Part shown: positions 1 to 6,593 of the stretch, piece after piece
How positions within the stretch are numbered: the first letter of the stretch is position 1
How the letters are laid out: every line of letters begins with the position of its first letter
Assembly: GCA_002167945.1 (NCBI GenBank)
Contig: NHDB01000016.1
Location: 1 to 8,446, forward strand
Direction of reading: 5' to 3'
Length of the DNA stretch: 8,446 nucleotides
DNA from: Flavobacteriaceae bacterium TMED48
GTDB lineage: Bacteria; Bacteroidota; Bacteroidia; Flavobacteriales; Flavobacteriaceae
Position numbers and translations under genes: made by a program
Notes under the pieces: model-generated
What the model was told of the DNA's origin: nothing
Database searches by the model: none
Seen by the model: the letters and a program-made list of their open reading frames with translations, nothing else

Positions 1-73
1 CAATGTTCAACGGGGTTAGATACCGAATCTCACCCTCTTTTTTTCCTGAGTTTTGTTCTTCTATCTTAGACAT
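1..73 (-). CDS. rpsR: 30S ribosomal protein S18, N-terminal fragment (cut by window edge)
   Basis: The reverse strand from the ATG at 73-71 reads 24 codons beginning MSKIEEQNSGKKEGEIRYL and ending TPLNI at the window edge. The segment GEIRYLTPLNI is typical of the N-terminus of Bacteroidota S18, which goes on into the conserved basic core outside the window. S18 is a small-subunit protein that binds 16S rRNA in the platform next to S6. It starts 3 bases after the rpsF stop codon, so the two are almost certainly co-transcribed; rpsF-rpsR-rplI is the usual order in this phylum. The fragment is too short to judge the rest of the gene. Confidence 0.9.
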   Translation of the reverse strand, partial: MSKIEEQNSGKKEGEIRYLTPLNI

Positions 74-76
74 AAC

Positions 77-415
77 TTATGCTTTTGCTTTGTTTCGTTT
101 TCTTCTTTTTTCCGCCCATGCAAGTGCATGTTTGTCGAGTTTAACAGTAAGGTAACGCATGACACGCTCGTCACGTCTCAATTCAACCTCTAAAGGTTCA
201 ATTGCCTCGTGTGTAGCAGTAAATTCAAAAAGATGATAGAAGCCACTCTTTTTATTTTCAATTGGATAGGCTAGTTTCTTAAGACCCCAGTTTTCTTGGC
301 TTGTAATTGAGCCTTTGTAAGTCTTAACAATGTCTACAAATTTCTGAACTGCTTCCTCCACCTGGGTTTCAGACAGAACGGGATTTAAAATGAAAACAGT
401 TTCGTAATTATTCAT
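77..415 (-). CDS. rpsF: 30S ribosomal protein S6
   Basis: This encodes a 112-residue S6, the small-subunit platform protein that pairs with S18 on 16S rRNA. It has the family opening NYETVFIL (residues 3-10), the central NWGLKKLAYPI (42-52) and the closing strand region around ELRRDERVMRYL, then a lysine/arginine-rich tail ending RRKRNKAKA. The frame stays open to an ATG seven codons upstream (436), but the chosen ATG at 415 places MNNYETVFIL at the N-terminus, as in other flavobacterial S6 proteins, and gives the usual length. The upstream ATG would also lie on the core promoter proposed at 434-465. No Shine-Dalgarno sequence is visible, as expected in Bacteroidota. The stop is separated from the rpsR start by 3 bases. 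Confidence 0.96.
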   Translation of the reverse strand: MNNYETVFILNPVLSETQVEEAVQKFVDIVKTYKGSITSQENWGLKKLAYPIENKKSGFYHLFEFTATHEAIEPLEVELRRDERVMRYLTVKLDKHALAWAEKRRKRNKAKA

Positions 416-433
416 AATCTTAATTTTGGTTGG

Positions 434-465
434 CAAAAATAGACTATTAACTACATTATACCAAA
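434..465 (-). promoter_or_regulatory. Bacteroidota-type promoter for rpsF-rpsR
   Basis: On the minus strand, TATTTTTG at 441-434 matches the -7 consensus TAnnTTTG. TTTG at 465-462 matches the -33 element, with a 20-base spacer, within the 19-21 range described for Bacteroides/Flavobacterium sigma-A promoters. The predicted start would leave a leader of roughly 10-15 bases before the ATG at 415. A second -7-like match, TATATTTG at 469-462, overlaps the -33 element but has no upstream partner. The assignment is by pattern only. Confidence 0.6.
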
Positions 466-500
466 TATAACACAGGCATAAATAAATAAATTTTTTTTAC

Positions 501-508
501 TACTTTTG
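501..508 (+). promoter_or_regulatory. -7 promoter element upstream of the LytTR regulator gene
   Basis: TACTTTTG fits TAnnTTTG exactly and lies 20 bases before the ATG at 529, giving a short leader. I see no clear -33 TTG at the right distance (about 477-482), so this promoter may be weak or need an activator. It faces away from the rpsF promoter within the same 113-base divergent intergenic region. Confidence 0.5.
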
Positions 509-528
509 AAATACTAAATCTTAATATA

Positions 529-1224
529 ATGCTCCTTAACTATATCATAATTGACCCCAACCCCATTCAGCGCATACATTTGCTTCAGTTTTTTAAAAAA
601 ATCCAGAATCTAAAGCTCAATGGAGAATTTTCTAATGCTATCGATGCTCAAAACTATCTTAAATACAATAAGGTTGACCTGATCTTTCTTTCGGCCAAGC
701 TTCCTGTTTATTCAGGCTTTGAGTTTATTGAAAAACTCTGTGATCCAAATGAAATAATTCTATTGACAGAACAACCTCAAGATGCTTTAAGAGCCTATGA
801 GATTGGGCTTACAGATTGCATCGCTCCCCCCTTTACGCTCAATCGAATAGAAAAGGCTGTGGAACGTGTAGTTTGTAAAATCAATAATGCCTTCGAAGCT
901 AAAAAAGAGAAGAGCCATATTATTGAAATAAAACACAACCTTACCACTGAAAAAATTCCTGCCTCAGGAATTAAATGGGTAGAAGCTATGGGGGATTATG
1001 TAAAAATAATCACCCCTGAAAAAAAATACTTAGTCTTATCGACCATGAAAGCTTTTATGGAAAAATTACCCGAAAATCAGTTTTTAAGAATCCATAAATC
1101 TTTTATCATCAATCTGAATAAGGTTGTAAATTACACTTCCAGCACCGTTAATATTGATGGAGATGATTTACCAATCAGCAGAAATCGAAAGAAAGACTTC
1201 CGTGAAATAATCAGTCAGATTTAA
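529..1224 (+). CDS. LytTR-family DNA-binding regulator with a degenerate receiver domain
   Basis: The 231-residue protein has the layout of a LytR/AlgR response regulator: an N-terminal receiver-like domain (about 1-115) and a C-terminal LytTR DNA-binding domain (about 130-231). The LytTR part keeps typical features such as IKWVEAMGDYVKI (149-161), LSTMKAF, FLRIHKSFIINL and the late PISRNRKKDF. The receiver fold is recognisable (IIID strand, PVYSGFEF loop, ILLT strand, Tyr90), but the active site is eroded. The acidic pair is D9-P10, the phosphoacceptor position is Ser55 (LSAKLP where LDIEMP is usual), and the invariant Lys is Pro100 (APPF where LKPF is usual). Thr80 is kept. Phosphorylation is therefore unlikely. 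No histidine kinase gene is adjacent. It is divergent from rpsF, and its stop overlaps that of priA. The DNA targets cannot be told from sequence. Confidence 0.9.
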   Translation: MLLNYIIIDPNPIQRIHLLQFFKKIQNLKLNGEFSNAIDAQNYLKYNKVDLIFLSAKLPVYSGFEFIEKLCDPNEIILLTEQPQDALRAYEIGLTDCIAPPFTLNRIEKAVERVVCKINNAFEAKKEKSHIIEIKHNLTTEKIPASGIKWVEAMGDYVKIITPEKKYLVLSTMKAFMEKLPENQFLRIHKSFIINLNKVVNYTSSTVNIDGDDLPISRNRKKDFREIISQI

Positions 1225-3698
1225 TAAGGGTCTACATCAAAATTTACACGAGTACTTCTAAAAGAAGCGATCGCTTGAAAACTCTTATGGGTTTTTAATA
1301 ATACTGCTTTGACGGCAACGGAAGATAAATCGTGATCAACCTTAATCAGAATTTGTTTGTGATATTGATTTCTTATTCTTGCAACTGCTGGAAAAACGGG
1401 TCCCAAAACGGTTCCCTTGTAAGACTGCTTAATCACGTTTGTAAACCAATCTGCAGCTAAATTTATAGTCTCGTATTGCCTAGATTTTAGTGTTATCCTT
1501 ATCATTCTATAATAGGGTGGGTAGTGATACTGTAAGCGCTCAATTTTTTGAGCTTTAAATAAGTCTTCAAAATCGTGATTAACGACTTGTTTTAAGGTAG
1601 GATGTTCAGGCTGGTATGTTTGCATCAATACACGGCCTTTTCGGTCTGACCTACCGGCCCTGCCAGCTACTTGGCAAAGCATTTGAAAACTTCGCTCATG
1701 AGCTCTAAAATCTGGGAAATTCAGTATATGATCAGCATTAATAACACCTACTAACAAGACGTTTTTAAAATCTAAACCTTTAACAACCATCTGGGTGCCG
1801 ACCAAAACCTGAATCTCTTCTTTGACAAAAGCATCAATTATCTTATCAAAGCCCCACTTTCCTCGAGTGCTGTCCCAATCCATTCTTCCTACTTTAACCT
1901 CTGGAAAAATTGCTTTGACATGCTCCTCAATTTGCTGAGTTCCAACTCCTTTGGTAGTTAGTGTATGCATGCCACAAGCGTGACATTGCTGAGGCATAGC
2001 TATATGGTAGCTACAATAGTGACAACGCAACTTCTGATGGGTCTGATGATAGGTAAGTGTCACATCGCATTGAGTACATTGGGGTGAATGACCACAACTT
2101 GTACATTCAAGGATGGGTGCATAGCCTCTACGGTTCTGAAAAAGAATAAGTTGTTTATTTTCTTTAAATGTTTCTCTCATTGCATCAATCAGTGCATGTG
2201 AAAACATTCCATTCATTTGTTTTTTCTTCTGTGCCTGTTTAAGGTCAACCAATTCAATTTTAGGTAAGGAAATGCCCCCGTAACGTTCAGTGAGCTGAAC
2301 CCAACCGTATTTTCCATTTCGAACATTTTCTGCGGTCTCTAAAGATGGTGTCGCTGAGCCAAGAAGTACATTGGCTTTAAGCAATTTAGAAAGGTAAATG
2401 ACACTGTCCCTTGCCTGGTATCTAGGGGCTGGATCAAATTGTTTATAGGAGTTTTCATGTTCCTCATCGACGAGTACAAGCCCAAGATTTTGAAAAGGTA
2501 ATAAAACAGCCGAGCGGGCTCCTACAATAATTTGACCTTGTTTTGATGCGCTTAATACTTGCTGCCAAACCTCAGCACGCTCATGGATTGAAAACTTGGA
2601 GTGATAAACCAAAACTTGATCTCCAAAATAGGCCATCAATCGATCGACAACTTGTGGAGTAAGTGATATTTCAGGAACCAAATAGAGAACCTGTTTATTT
2701 TGCCCTAGTTGCTCTTCAATCAATTTAATATAAACCTCCGTTTTACCAGAAGAGGTTACTCCCTCAAACAAAACAACTTGCTTTTCTTTAAAAGAAATCA
2801 TGATTTTATCCAAGGCCACTGTTTGCGCCTTTGACAATTCTTTTTTTTCTTCCAAAAGTTCCTTTCCAGGATAGAGTTCACGAAATACTTCTTGATAACT
2901 TTCCTCCAAAACATCTTTGTCTATCAGCACTTTGATTGTACTACTTTTAATATCTGAATCGGATTTTAATTCATCTACTTTTTGCCAAAGTCTTTCTTTG
3001 GGATTTAGACTCAAAATCCTCATGATTACTTCAGATTGTTTAGGTGCTCGTTTTAATTCATCAAAGAGTAATTGCAGTGCCTCCTTTGACTCATAAGCTT
3101 TATTTAATCTGACGAAACGCACCCTTTTTGGTTTGAATTTTTCTTCAATTTTTTGATGAATCATTACCGCTCCCTTTTGCATCATATCGACAATCAAAGG
3201 CATTACTCGTTTTCTGTCCGTAATTTGAGCGATATCATCTAAACTAAGTGCTTGCTTTTGGAGGGCTTCATAAACTAAAAACTGCAGATCAGTAAGCTGA
3301 TCTAAAACGGTTTCTTCAACCTCTTGGATTACAATCAGTGTTTCACTCTCGAGCATTAAGGCAGCCGGCAAACAGGCTCGCATGACCTCGCCTTCACAGC
3401 ACATATAATAGTTTGCCATCCAAGACCAAAAGTCCAATTGTGTTTGAGTAACGCTGGGGACTTCATCTAAAATCATCCCAATAGGTTTGGGTTCGTATGT
3501 TTGAGGTGCAACTTGATGTATACGCTTAACAATAGCAGTATACATTTTTTGCTTACCGAAAGGAACAGCTACCCTAAAACCAGGGGCCAATTGCTCTGCT
3601 TCTTCCAAACTAAGCAGGTAGGTATATGCCTTTGGAAGTGCTAACGGGAGAAGAACTTCAGCAAAATTCGCGGGAGCGTCTTTTCCATCAAGCTTCAT
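1221..3698 (-). CDS. priA: Primosomal protein N' (replication restart helicase PriA)
   Basis: PriA is a 3'-to-5' superfamily 2 DNA helicase that recognises abandoned replication forks and reloads the replisome. With the start chosen here it has 825 residues, longer than E. coli PriA (about 730), as is usual in Bacteroidota. In order: the N-terminal 3'-DNA-binding domain (PGFRVAVPFGKQ), Walker A GVTSSGKT (about 313-320), DEEH box (411-414), GSATPS motif (447-452), eight zinc-ligand cysteines in four pairs (532/535, 541/544, 559/562, 572/575), and QVAGRAGR (676-683). The frame opens at an ATG at 3743, but those 15 extra codons lie wholly within the conserved end of the upstream membrane protein gene. 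The ATG at 3698, overlapping by 11 bases, is more likely. A still later non-ATG start near NFAEVLLP would match relatives even better. It is probably translationally coupled to the upstream gene. Confidence 0.95.
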   Translation of the reverse strand: MKLDGKDAPANFAEVLLPLALPKAYTYLLSLEEAEQLAPGFRVAVPFGKQKMYTAIVKRIHQVAPQTYEPKPIGMILDEVPSVTQTQLDFWSWMANYYMCCEGEVMRACLPAALMLESETLIVIQEVEETVLDQLTDLQFLVYEALQKQALSLDDIAQITDRKRVMPLIVDMMQKGAVMIHQKIEEKFKPKRVRFVRLNKAYESKEALQLLFDELKRAPKQSEVIMRILSLNPKERLWQKVDELKSDSDIKSSTIKVLIDKDVLEESYQEVFRELYPGKELLEEKKELSKAQTVALDKIMISFKEKQVVLFEGVTSSGKTEVYIKLIEEQLGQNKQVLYLVPEISLTPQVVDRLMAYFGDQVLVYHSKFSIHERAEVWQQVLSASKQGQIIVGARSAVLLPFQNLGLVLVDEEHENSYKQFDPAPRYQARDSVIYLSKLLKANVLLGSATPSLETAENVRNGKYGWVQLTERYGGISLPKIELVDLKQAQKKKQMNGMFSHALIDAMRETFKENKQLILFQNRRGYAPILECTSCGHSPQCTQCDVTLTYHQTHQKLRCHYCSYHIAMPQQCHACGMHTLTTKGVGTQQIEEHVKAIFPEVKVGRMDWDSTRGKWGFDKIIDAFVKEEIQVLVGTQMVVKGLDFKNVLLVGVINADHILNFPDFRAHERSFQMLCQVAGRAGRSDRKGRVLMQTYQPEHPTLKQVVNHDFEDLFKAQKIERLQYHYPPYYRMIRITLKSRQYETINLAADWFTNVIKQSYKGTVLGPVFPAVARIRNQYHKQILIKVDHDLSSVAVKAVLLKTHKSFQAIASFRSTRVNFDVDPY

Positions 3699-4626
3699 CT
3701 GATACAATCTTTGGCTCTCTTTTAAAACGGAAAAGTGTTGCATTTAACTCAAATCCTAATAAAAGTATGTTTGAATTAATCCAAATATAAAGCAGGAAAA
3801 TCAACAACGCTCCAATAGAGCCATAGAGCTGGTTGTAATTTGAAAAGTTATCTATGTACACCCCAAATCCGTAGGTCGTCACAAAAAACATCAAAACTGT
3901 CATCAATGCCCCAGGTGAAAAGAAACGTATTTTACGCCCCTCTATGGTACCAAAATAATAAAGTAAACTTACTACTATGTAGATAAAGGCACCAAAAAAA
4001 GCATATTGCCCAATTCTCGTCCACCTAATCTCAGACTCAATTAATGAGTCTAGATTGTTTAAAATATAAAATTCAAAGTAAAAAAAGACGATCACAACAG
4101 CCAAGGAAAGTATTGCAATAACTACACTTAATGCAATTGATAGCAGGTACTGTCTGAAAAAGTTTCTTGAAAAGTTTACGTGATAAGACACTTCAAAACT
4201 TCCAAAAATTGCAGAAATACCATTTGCAGACAAGAATATTGACAGCAAGAAAACTGAGGATAACAATCCTCCTCTTGGTTTGTTTTTTATATCATCAAAA
4301 ATTTGAGTGAAAAAAGATTGTGTTTCCGTTGGTAAAAATAACTCTAGGTAATTTAGAAAAGTCTCATCGAAATTATCAATTCGTATAAATGGAATCATAT
4401 CCACAAAGGGAATGAGATTTAAAACAAACAATAAAAAAGGAAACAAGGCCATAAAAAAACTGTAGGAGATACTTCCAGCTCTAGAGGTCAATGCACCCTT
4501 AACAATACCAATAGTATACATCTCTAATAGATCGTAAGCTGAAAAACCGTAAAAACCAGGAAGCTTAATTGCTTGTAGGAATTCTACAATTGACTTTACT
4601 ATCGGTAATTGCAAAAATTTTGACAT
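3688..4626 (-). CDS. YihY/virulence factor BrkB family inner-membrane protein
   Basis: This 312-residue integral membrane protein has about six hydrophobic segments, roughly at residues 53-78, 120-142, 160-187, 207-226, 236-256 and 267-292. Family hallmarks are the early AGSISYSFFMALFPFL (50-65), the SPGA turn (237-240), and the late YGSIGALLIFLLY followed by GFELNA (291-296). YihY/BrkB proteins are widespread. They were once annotated as ribonuclease BN in error, and their molecular role is not established. The ATG at 4626 opens the frame and lies downstream of a -7 promoter element. The 3' end overlaps priA by 11 bases (ATG and TGA within 3698-3688), so the pair is probably one transcript. 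No signal peptide or soluble catalytic domain is visible. Confidence 0.92.
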   Translation of the reverse strand: MSKFLQLPIVKSIVEFLQAIKLPGFYGFSAYDLLEMYTIGIVKGALTSRAGSISYSFFMALFPFLLFVLNLIPFVDMIPFIRIDNFDETFLNYLELFLPTETQSFFTQIFDDIKNKPRGGLLSSVFLLSIFLSANGISAIFGSFEVSYHVNFSRNFFRQYLLSIALSVVIAILSLAVVIVFFYFEFYILNNLDSLIESEIRWTRIGQYAFFGAFIYIVVSLLYYFGTIEGRKIRFFSPGALMTVLMFFVTTYGFGVYIDNFSNYNQLYGSIGALLIFLLYIWINSNILLLGFELNATLFRFKREPKIVSDEA

Positions 4627-4647
4627 TGTTTTTTGGGTATTCTACTA

Positions 4648-4655
4648 CAAAGATA
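4648..4655 (-). promoter_or_regulatory. -7 promoter element for the yihY-like/priA unit
   Basis: The minus strand reads TATCTTTG, an exact TAnnTTTG match, 21 bases before the ATG at 4626. No good -33 TTG is visible at 19-21 bases spacing. It lies back to back with the rlmH promoter in a 95-base divergent intergenic region. Confidence 0.5.
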
Positions 4656-4681
4656 ATCGCCAAAATCATTTAGGCTGAATA

Positions 4682-4714
4682 TTGATCAAAAAATAAAGAA
4701 GCTTTGTAACTTTG
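4682..4714 (+). promoter_or_regulatory. Promoter for the rlmH operon, close to the start codon
   Basis: TAACTTTG at 4707-4714 matches the -7 consensus TAnnTTTG. TTG at 4682-4684 is a possible -33 element with a 22-base spacer, one base beyond the usual range. The -7 box ends only 7 bases before the ATG at 4722, so the transcript would have almost no 5' leader. The assignment is by pattern only. Confidence 0.55.
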
Positions 4715-4721
4715 GACAGCT

Positions 4722-5195
4722 ATGAAAATCAAACTCCTCTGTGTAGGAAAGAATAATAATTCTATTTGGTTCGATTCTATGGAGCACTATTCAAAAAGAA
4801 TCAATCAATACGTCAACTTTAGTATTGAGTATATCCCTGATGTAAAAACTGGAAAAAAAAGTAACCCAGAACTGGTCAAAAATGAAGAAGCAAAAAAACT
4901 CCTTTTAAAAATTAAAAAGGATGATGTCGTCATTCTATTGGATGAGAAAGGAAAAGCATTTAGCTCAAAAACTTTTGCTAAAAATGTTGAAAATCAGCAA
5001 AATATGGGAGTTAAGAATCTCGTCTTTATCATTGGAGGTGCTTTTGGATTTTCAGAAAAGATTTACTTTACTTGCAACAATAAAGTTCGCTTATCGGACA
5101 TGACCTTTTCACATCAAATGATACGCTTGTTTTTTTGCGAACAATTGTACAGAGCTTATACGATTATCAATAATCATCCTTATCACAATTTTTAA
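4722..5195 (+). CDS. rlmH: 23S rRNA (pseudouridine1915-N3)-methyltransferase RlmH
   Basis: RlmH is a small SPOUT-class methyltransferase that uses S-adenosylmethionine to methylate N3 of pseudouridine 1915 in helix 69 of 23S rRNA, acting late on assembled 70S ribosomes. The product is 157 residues, the normal size. Visible features are the MKIKLLCVGK start, LLDEKGK (72-78), the SAM-binding loop IIGGAFGF (103-110) and the diagnostic C-terminal trefoil-knot segment SHQMIRLFFCEQLYRAYTI (130-148) running to NNHPYHNF. The ATG at 4722 matches the family N-terminus. The stop codon TAA shares its last base with the ATG of rdgB (TAATG), which implies translational coupling. It is the first gene of the rightward run. 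Confidence 0.97.
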   Translation: MKIKLLCVGKNNNSIWFDSMEHYSKRINQYVNFSIEYIPDVKTGKKSNPELVKNEEAKKLLLKIKKDDVVILLDEKGKAFSSKTFAKNVENQQNMGVKNLVFIIGGAFGFSEKIYFTCNNKVRLSDMTFSHQMIRLFFCEQLYRAYTIINNHPYHNF

Positions 5196-5803
5196 TGACA
5201 TTACTCTTCGCAACGCATAATGATCACAAAGTTGAAGAACTCAATCAACTTTTACCCGATTCGATTTCATTGATAAGCTTAAACGATATCGGCTGTAAAG
5301 GTGAAATTGAAGAAACGGGAGTTACCTTAGAAGAGAATGCAAAAATCAAGGCTGATTTTGCCAGAATGAAATTTGGTTTAGATTGTTTTGCAGATGACTC
5401 AGGTCTGGAAATTGAAGCTTTAGATGGAGCACCAGGAGTATACTCTGCAAGATATGGAGGTGAGGAACGCGATATGGATAAAAACATTAAAAAAGTTTGG
5501 AACGAGCTCAAAGGACATCAAAATACTCGAGCTTGGTTTAGAACTGTTTTTTACCTTCATCTAGAAGGTAAAGAATACGTTTTAAGAGGCCGAGTAGAAG
5601 GCTCAATCATTTTTGAAAAAAGAGGAGCCAAAGGATTTGGCTATGATCCCATTTTTATTCCAAAAGGGCATCAAAAGACTTTTGCTGAATTGGGTGATGA
5701 TGTTAAAAATAAAATTGGGCATCGCGCAATCGCAACCCAATCGATGATCAAAGTTTTGGGTAGTCAGACCCAAGGAAGTACTTTTCCTTTTACAAGCAGA
5801 TAG
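5195..5803 (+). CDS. rdgB: XTP/dITP diphosphatase (non-canonical purine NTP pyrophosphatase, RdgB/HAM1 family)
   Basis: This cytosolic enzyme hydrolyses dITP, XTP and ITP to monophosphate and pyrophosphate, keeping deaminated purines out of DNA and RNA. The 202-residue product has the family start LLFATHNDHKVEE (3-15), TLEENAKIKA (44-53), the metal/catalytic FADDSGLEIEAL (65-76) with Asp68 as the expected catalytic acid, PGVYSARYGG (80-89), GFGYDPIF (147-154) and HRAIA (176-180). One oddity is Gly175, where the family usually has Ser in the SHR base-contact motif. The start overlaps the rlmH stop by one base. Its purine role fits with purB downstream, though two unrelated-looking genes lie between them. 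Confidence 0.97.
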   Translation: MTLLFATHNDHKVEELNQLLPDSISLISLNDIGCKGEIEETGVTLEENAKIKADFARMKFGLDCFADDSGLEIEALDGAPGVYSARYGGEERDMDKNIKKVWNELKGHQNTRAWFRTVFYLHLEGKEYVLRGRVEGSIIFEKRGAKGFGYDPIFIPKGHQKTFAELGDDVKNKIGHRAIATQSMIKVLGSQTQGSTFPFTSR

Positions 5804-5832
5804 ATTCCATGATTTTTACATAAATTTATGGC

Positions 5833-6585
5833 ATGAGGAAGATCTGGGGGATGCTATTTTTATTTATATCCTATACTTGTTTTGGACAAAATACATTTAC
5901 AGCAGTAGTAAAAAACGAAACTACGGGTCTAGTCATGCCCAGTGTTCATATCCTGAACCTCACTCAAGTTATCGGAACTATTACAGATCAAAAAGGAGGT
6001 TTTGAGATACAGGCTCAAGCAAATGACACCCTCTATTTTTCATATTTGGGTTACAAACCGCTCAAAATAGCCGTTACCAACGACATGATTAAGTTTGGAA
6101 ATGCTGAATTTAACATGACCGAATTGGCCTTTGCTTTAGAAGAAATCATAGTTCGTCCCTACCAGCTTACAGGCTATTTGGACATAGACGTTCGCAATGC
6201 ACCTATCAACACTGCGAGAAGGTACAGCATATCAGGACTGCCCAATAGAGGCTATGAGGCTGGAGACAGAAATCCAGGAGCAATTTCTAAAGCATTTGGA
6301 GCAATCTTTAACCCTGCCGACCTTCTCAACAATTTGTTTGGAAAAAATCCCAATCAGATGCGGAAATTGAAAAAAATGCGCGAGGACGATGAAATTAAAA
6401 ATTTACTTGCTTCAAAATTTGATCGTCAAGTCTTGATGCAACTACTTGGACTAAGCCGTCTAGATATAGATGAAATTCTTCGCAATTGTAATTACTCCGA
6501 TGCCTTTATGAAAGAAGCAAACGACTTACAAATCTTAGAGGCCATAAGTAAATGCTATGAGGAATACAGGGTGTTGAATTTGTAA
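5833..6585 (+). CDS. Secreted protein with a CarboxypepD_reg-like domain, function unknown
   Basis: The 250-residue protein starts with a signal peptide (MRKIW, hydrophobic core 7-15, likely cleavage after Gly18 before QNTF), so it should be exported to the periplasm or beyond. Residues about 21-107 look like a carboxypeptidase regulatory-like beta domain, with PSVHILNL, IGTITDQKGGFEI (48-60) and DTLYFSYLGYKPLKI (65-79). In this phylum that domain often sits at the N-terminus of TonB-dependent receptors, and the ALEEIIVRPYQLTGY segment (101-115) resembles the run into a plug. No plug or barrel follows. Instead there is an N/P-rich linker and a largely helical, charged C-terminal half (about 160-250). 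Similar stand-alone proteins occur in flavobacteria, by recall rather than by search. It sits 29 bases after rdgB with no obvious promoter, probably in the same operon. No catalytic residues are recognisable. Confidence 0.8.
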   Translation: MRKIWGMLFLFISYTCFGQNTFTAVVKNETTGLVMPSVHILNLTQVIGTITDQKGGFEIQAQANDTLYFSYLGYKPLKIAVTNDMIKFGNAEFNMTELAFALEEIIVRPYQLTGYLDIDVRNAPINTARRYSISGLPNRGYEAGDRNPGAISKAFGAIFNPADLLNNLFGKNPNQMRKLKKMREDDEIKNLLASKFDRQVLMQLLGLSRLDIDEILRNCNYSDAFMKEANDLQILEAISKCYEEYRVLNL

Positions 6586-6593
6586 CGCATCAA

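Noticed and set aside
1255..1268. Small inverted repeat CTTCT-AAAA-AGAAG just past the LytTR stop, considered as a terminator.
   Set aside because: The stem is only 5 bp and AT-rich, with no following T-tract, and it lies in priA coding sequence.
1266..1277. Perfect 12-base palindrome AAGCGATCGCTT near the 3' end of priA, containing the octamer GCGATCGC.
   Set aside because: It lies within priA codons (F-Q-A-I-A-S), occurs once, and has no T-run to make it a terminator. The octamer is known as a repeated HIP1 element in cyanobacteria, which this genome is not.
4921..5103. A 60-codon plus-strand open frame within rlmH in another frame.
   Set aside because: It is fully contained in rlmH, whose motifs are unambiguous, and has no independent signals.
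5245..5511. An 88-codon open frame on the minus strand inside rdgB.
   Set aside because: It is antisense to a clearly conserved enzyme, has no promoter-like element and gives a low-complexity Ser/Pro-rich product. It is a shadow frame.
5833..5890. Cys16 in the signal peptide of the CarboxypepD_reg-like protein, considered as a lipoprotein attachment site.
   Set aside because: The preceding residues S-Y-T do not fit a lipobox (Leu/Val/Ile at -3, small residue at -1), and cleavage after Gly18 before Gln fits an ordinary signal peptide better.
5833..6585. The possibility that this gene is a truncated SusC/TonB-dependent receptor.
   Set aside because: The C-terminal half is a complete, helical, charged domain and no barrel-like sequence follows in any frame; the downstream gene is a different cytosolic-type protein.
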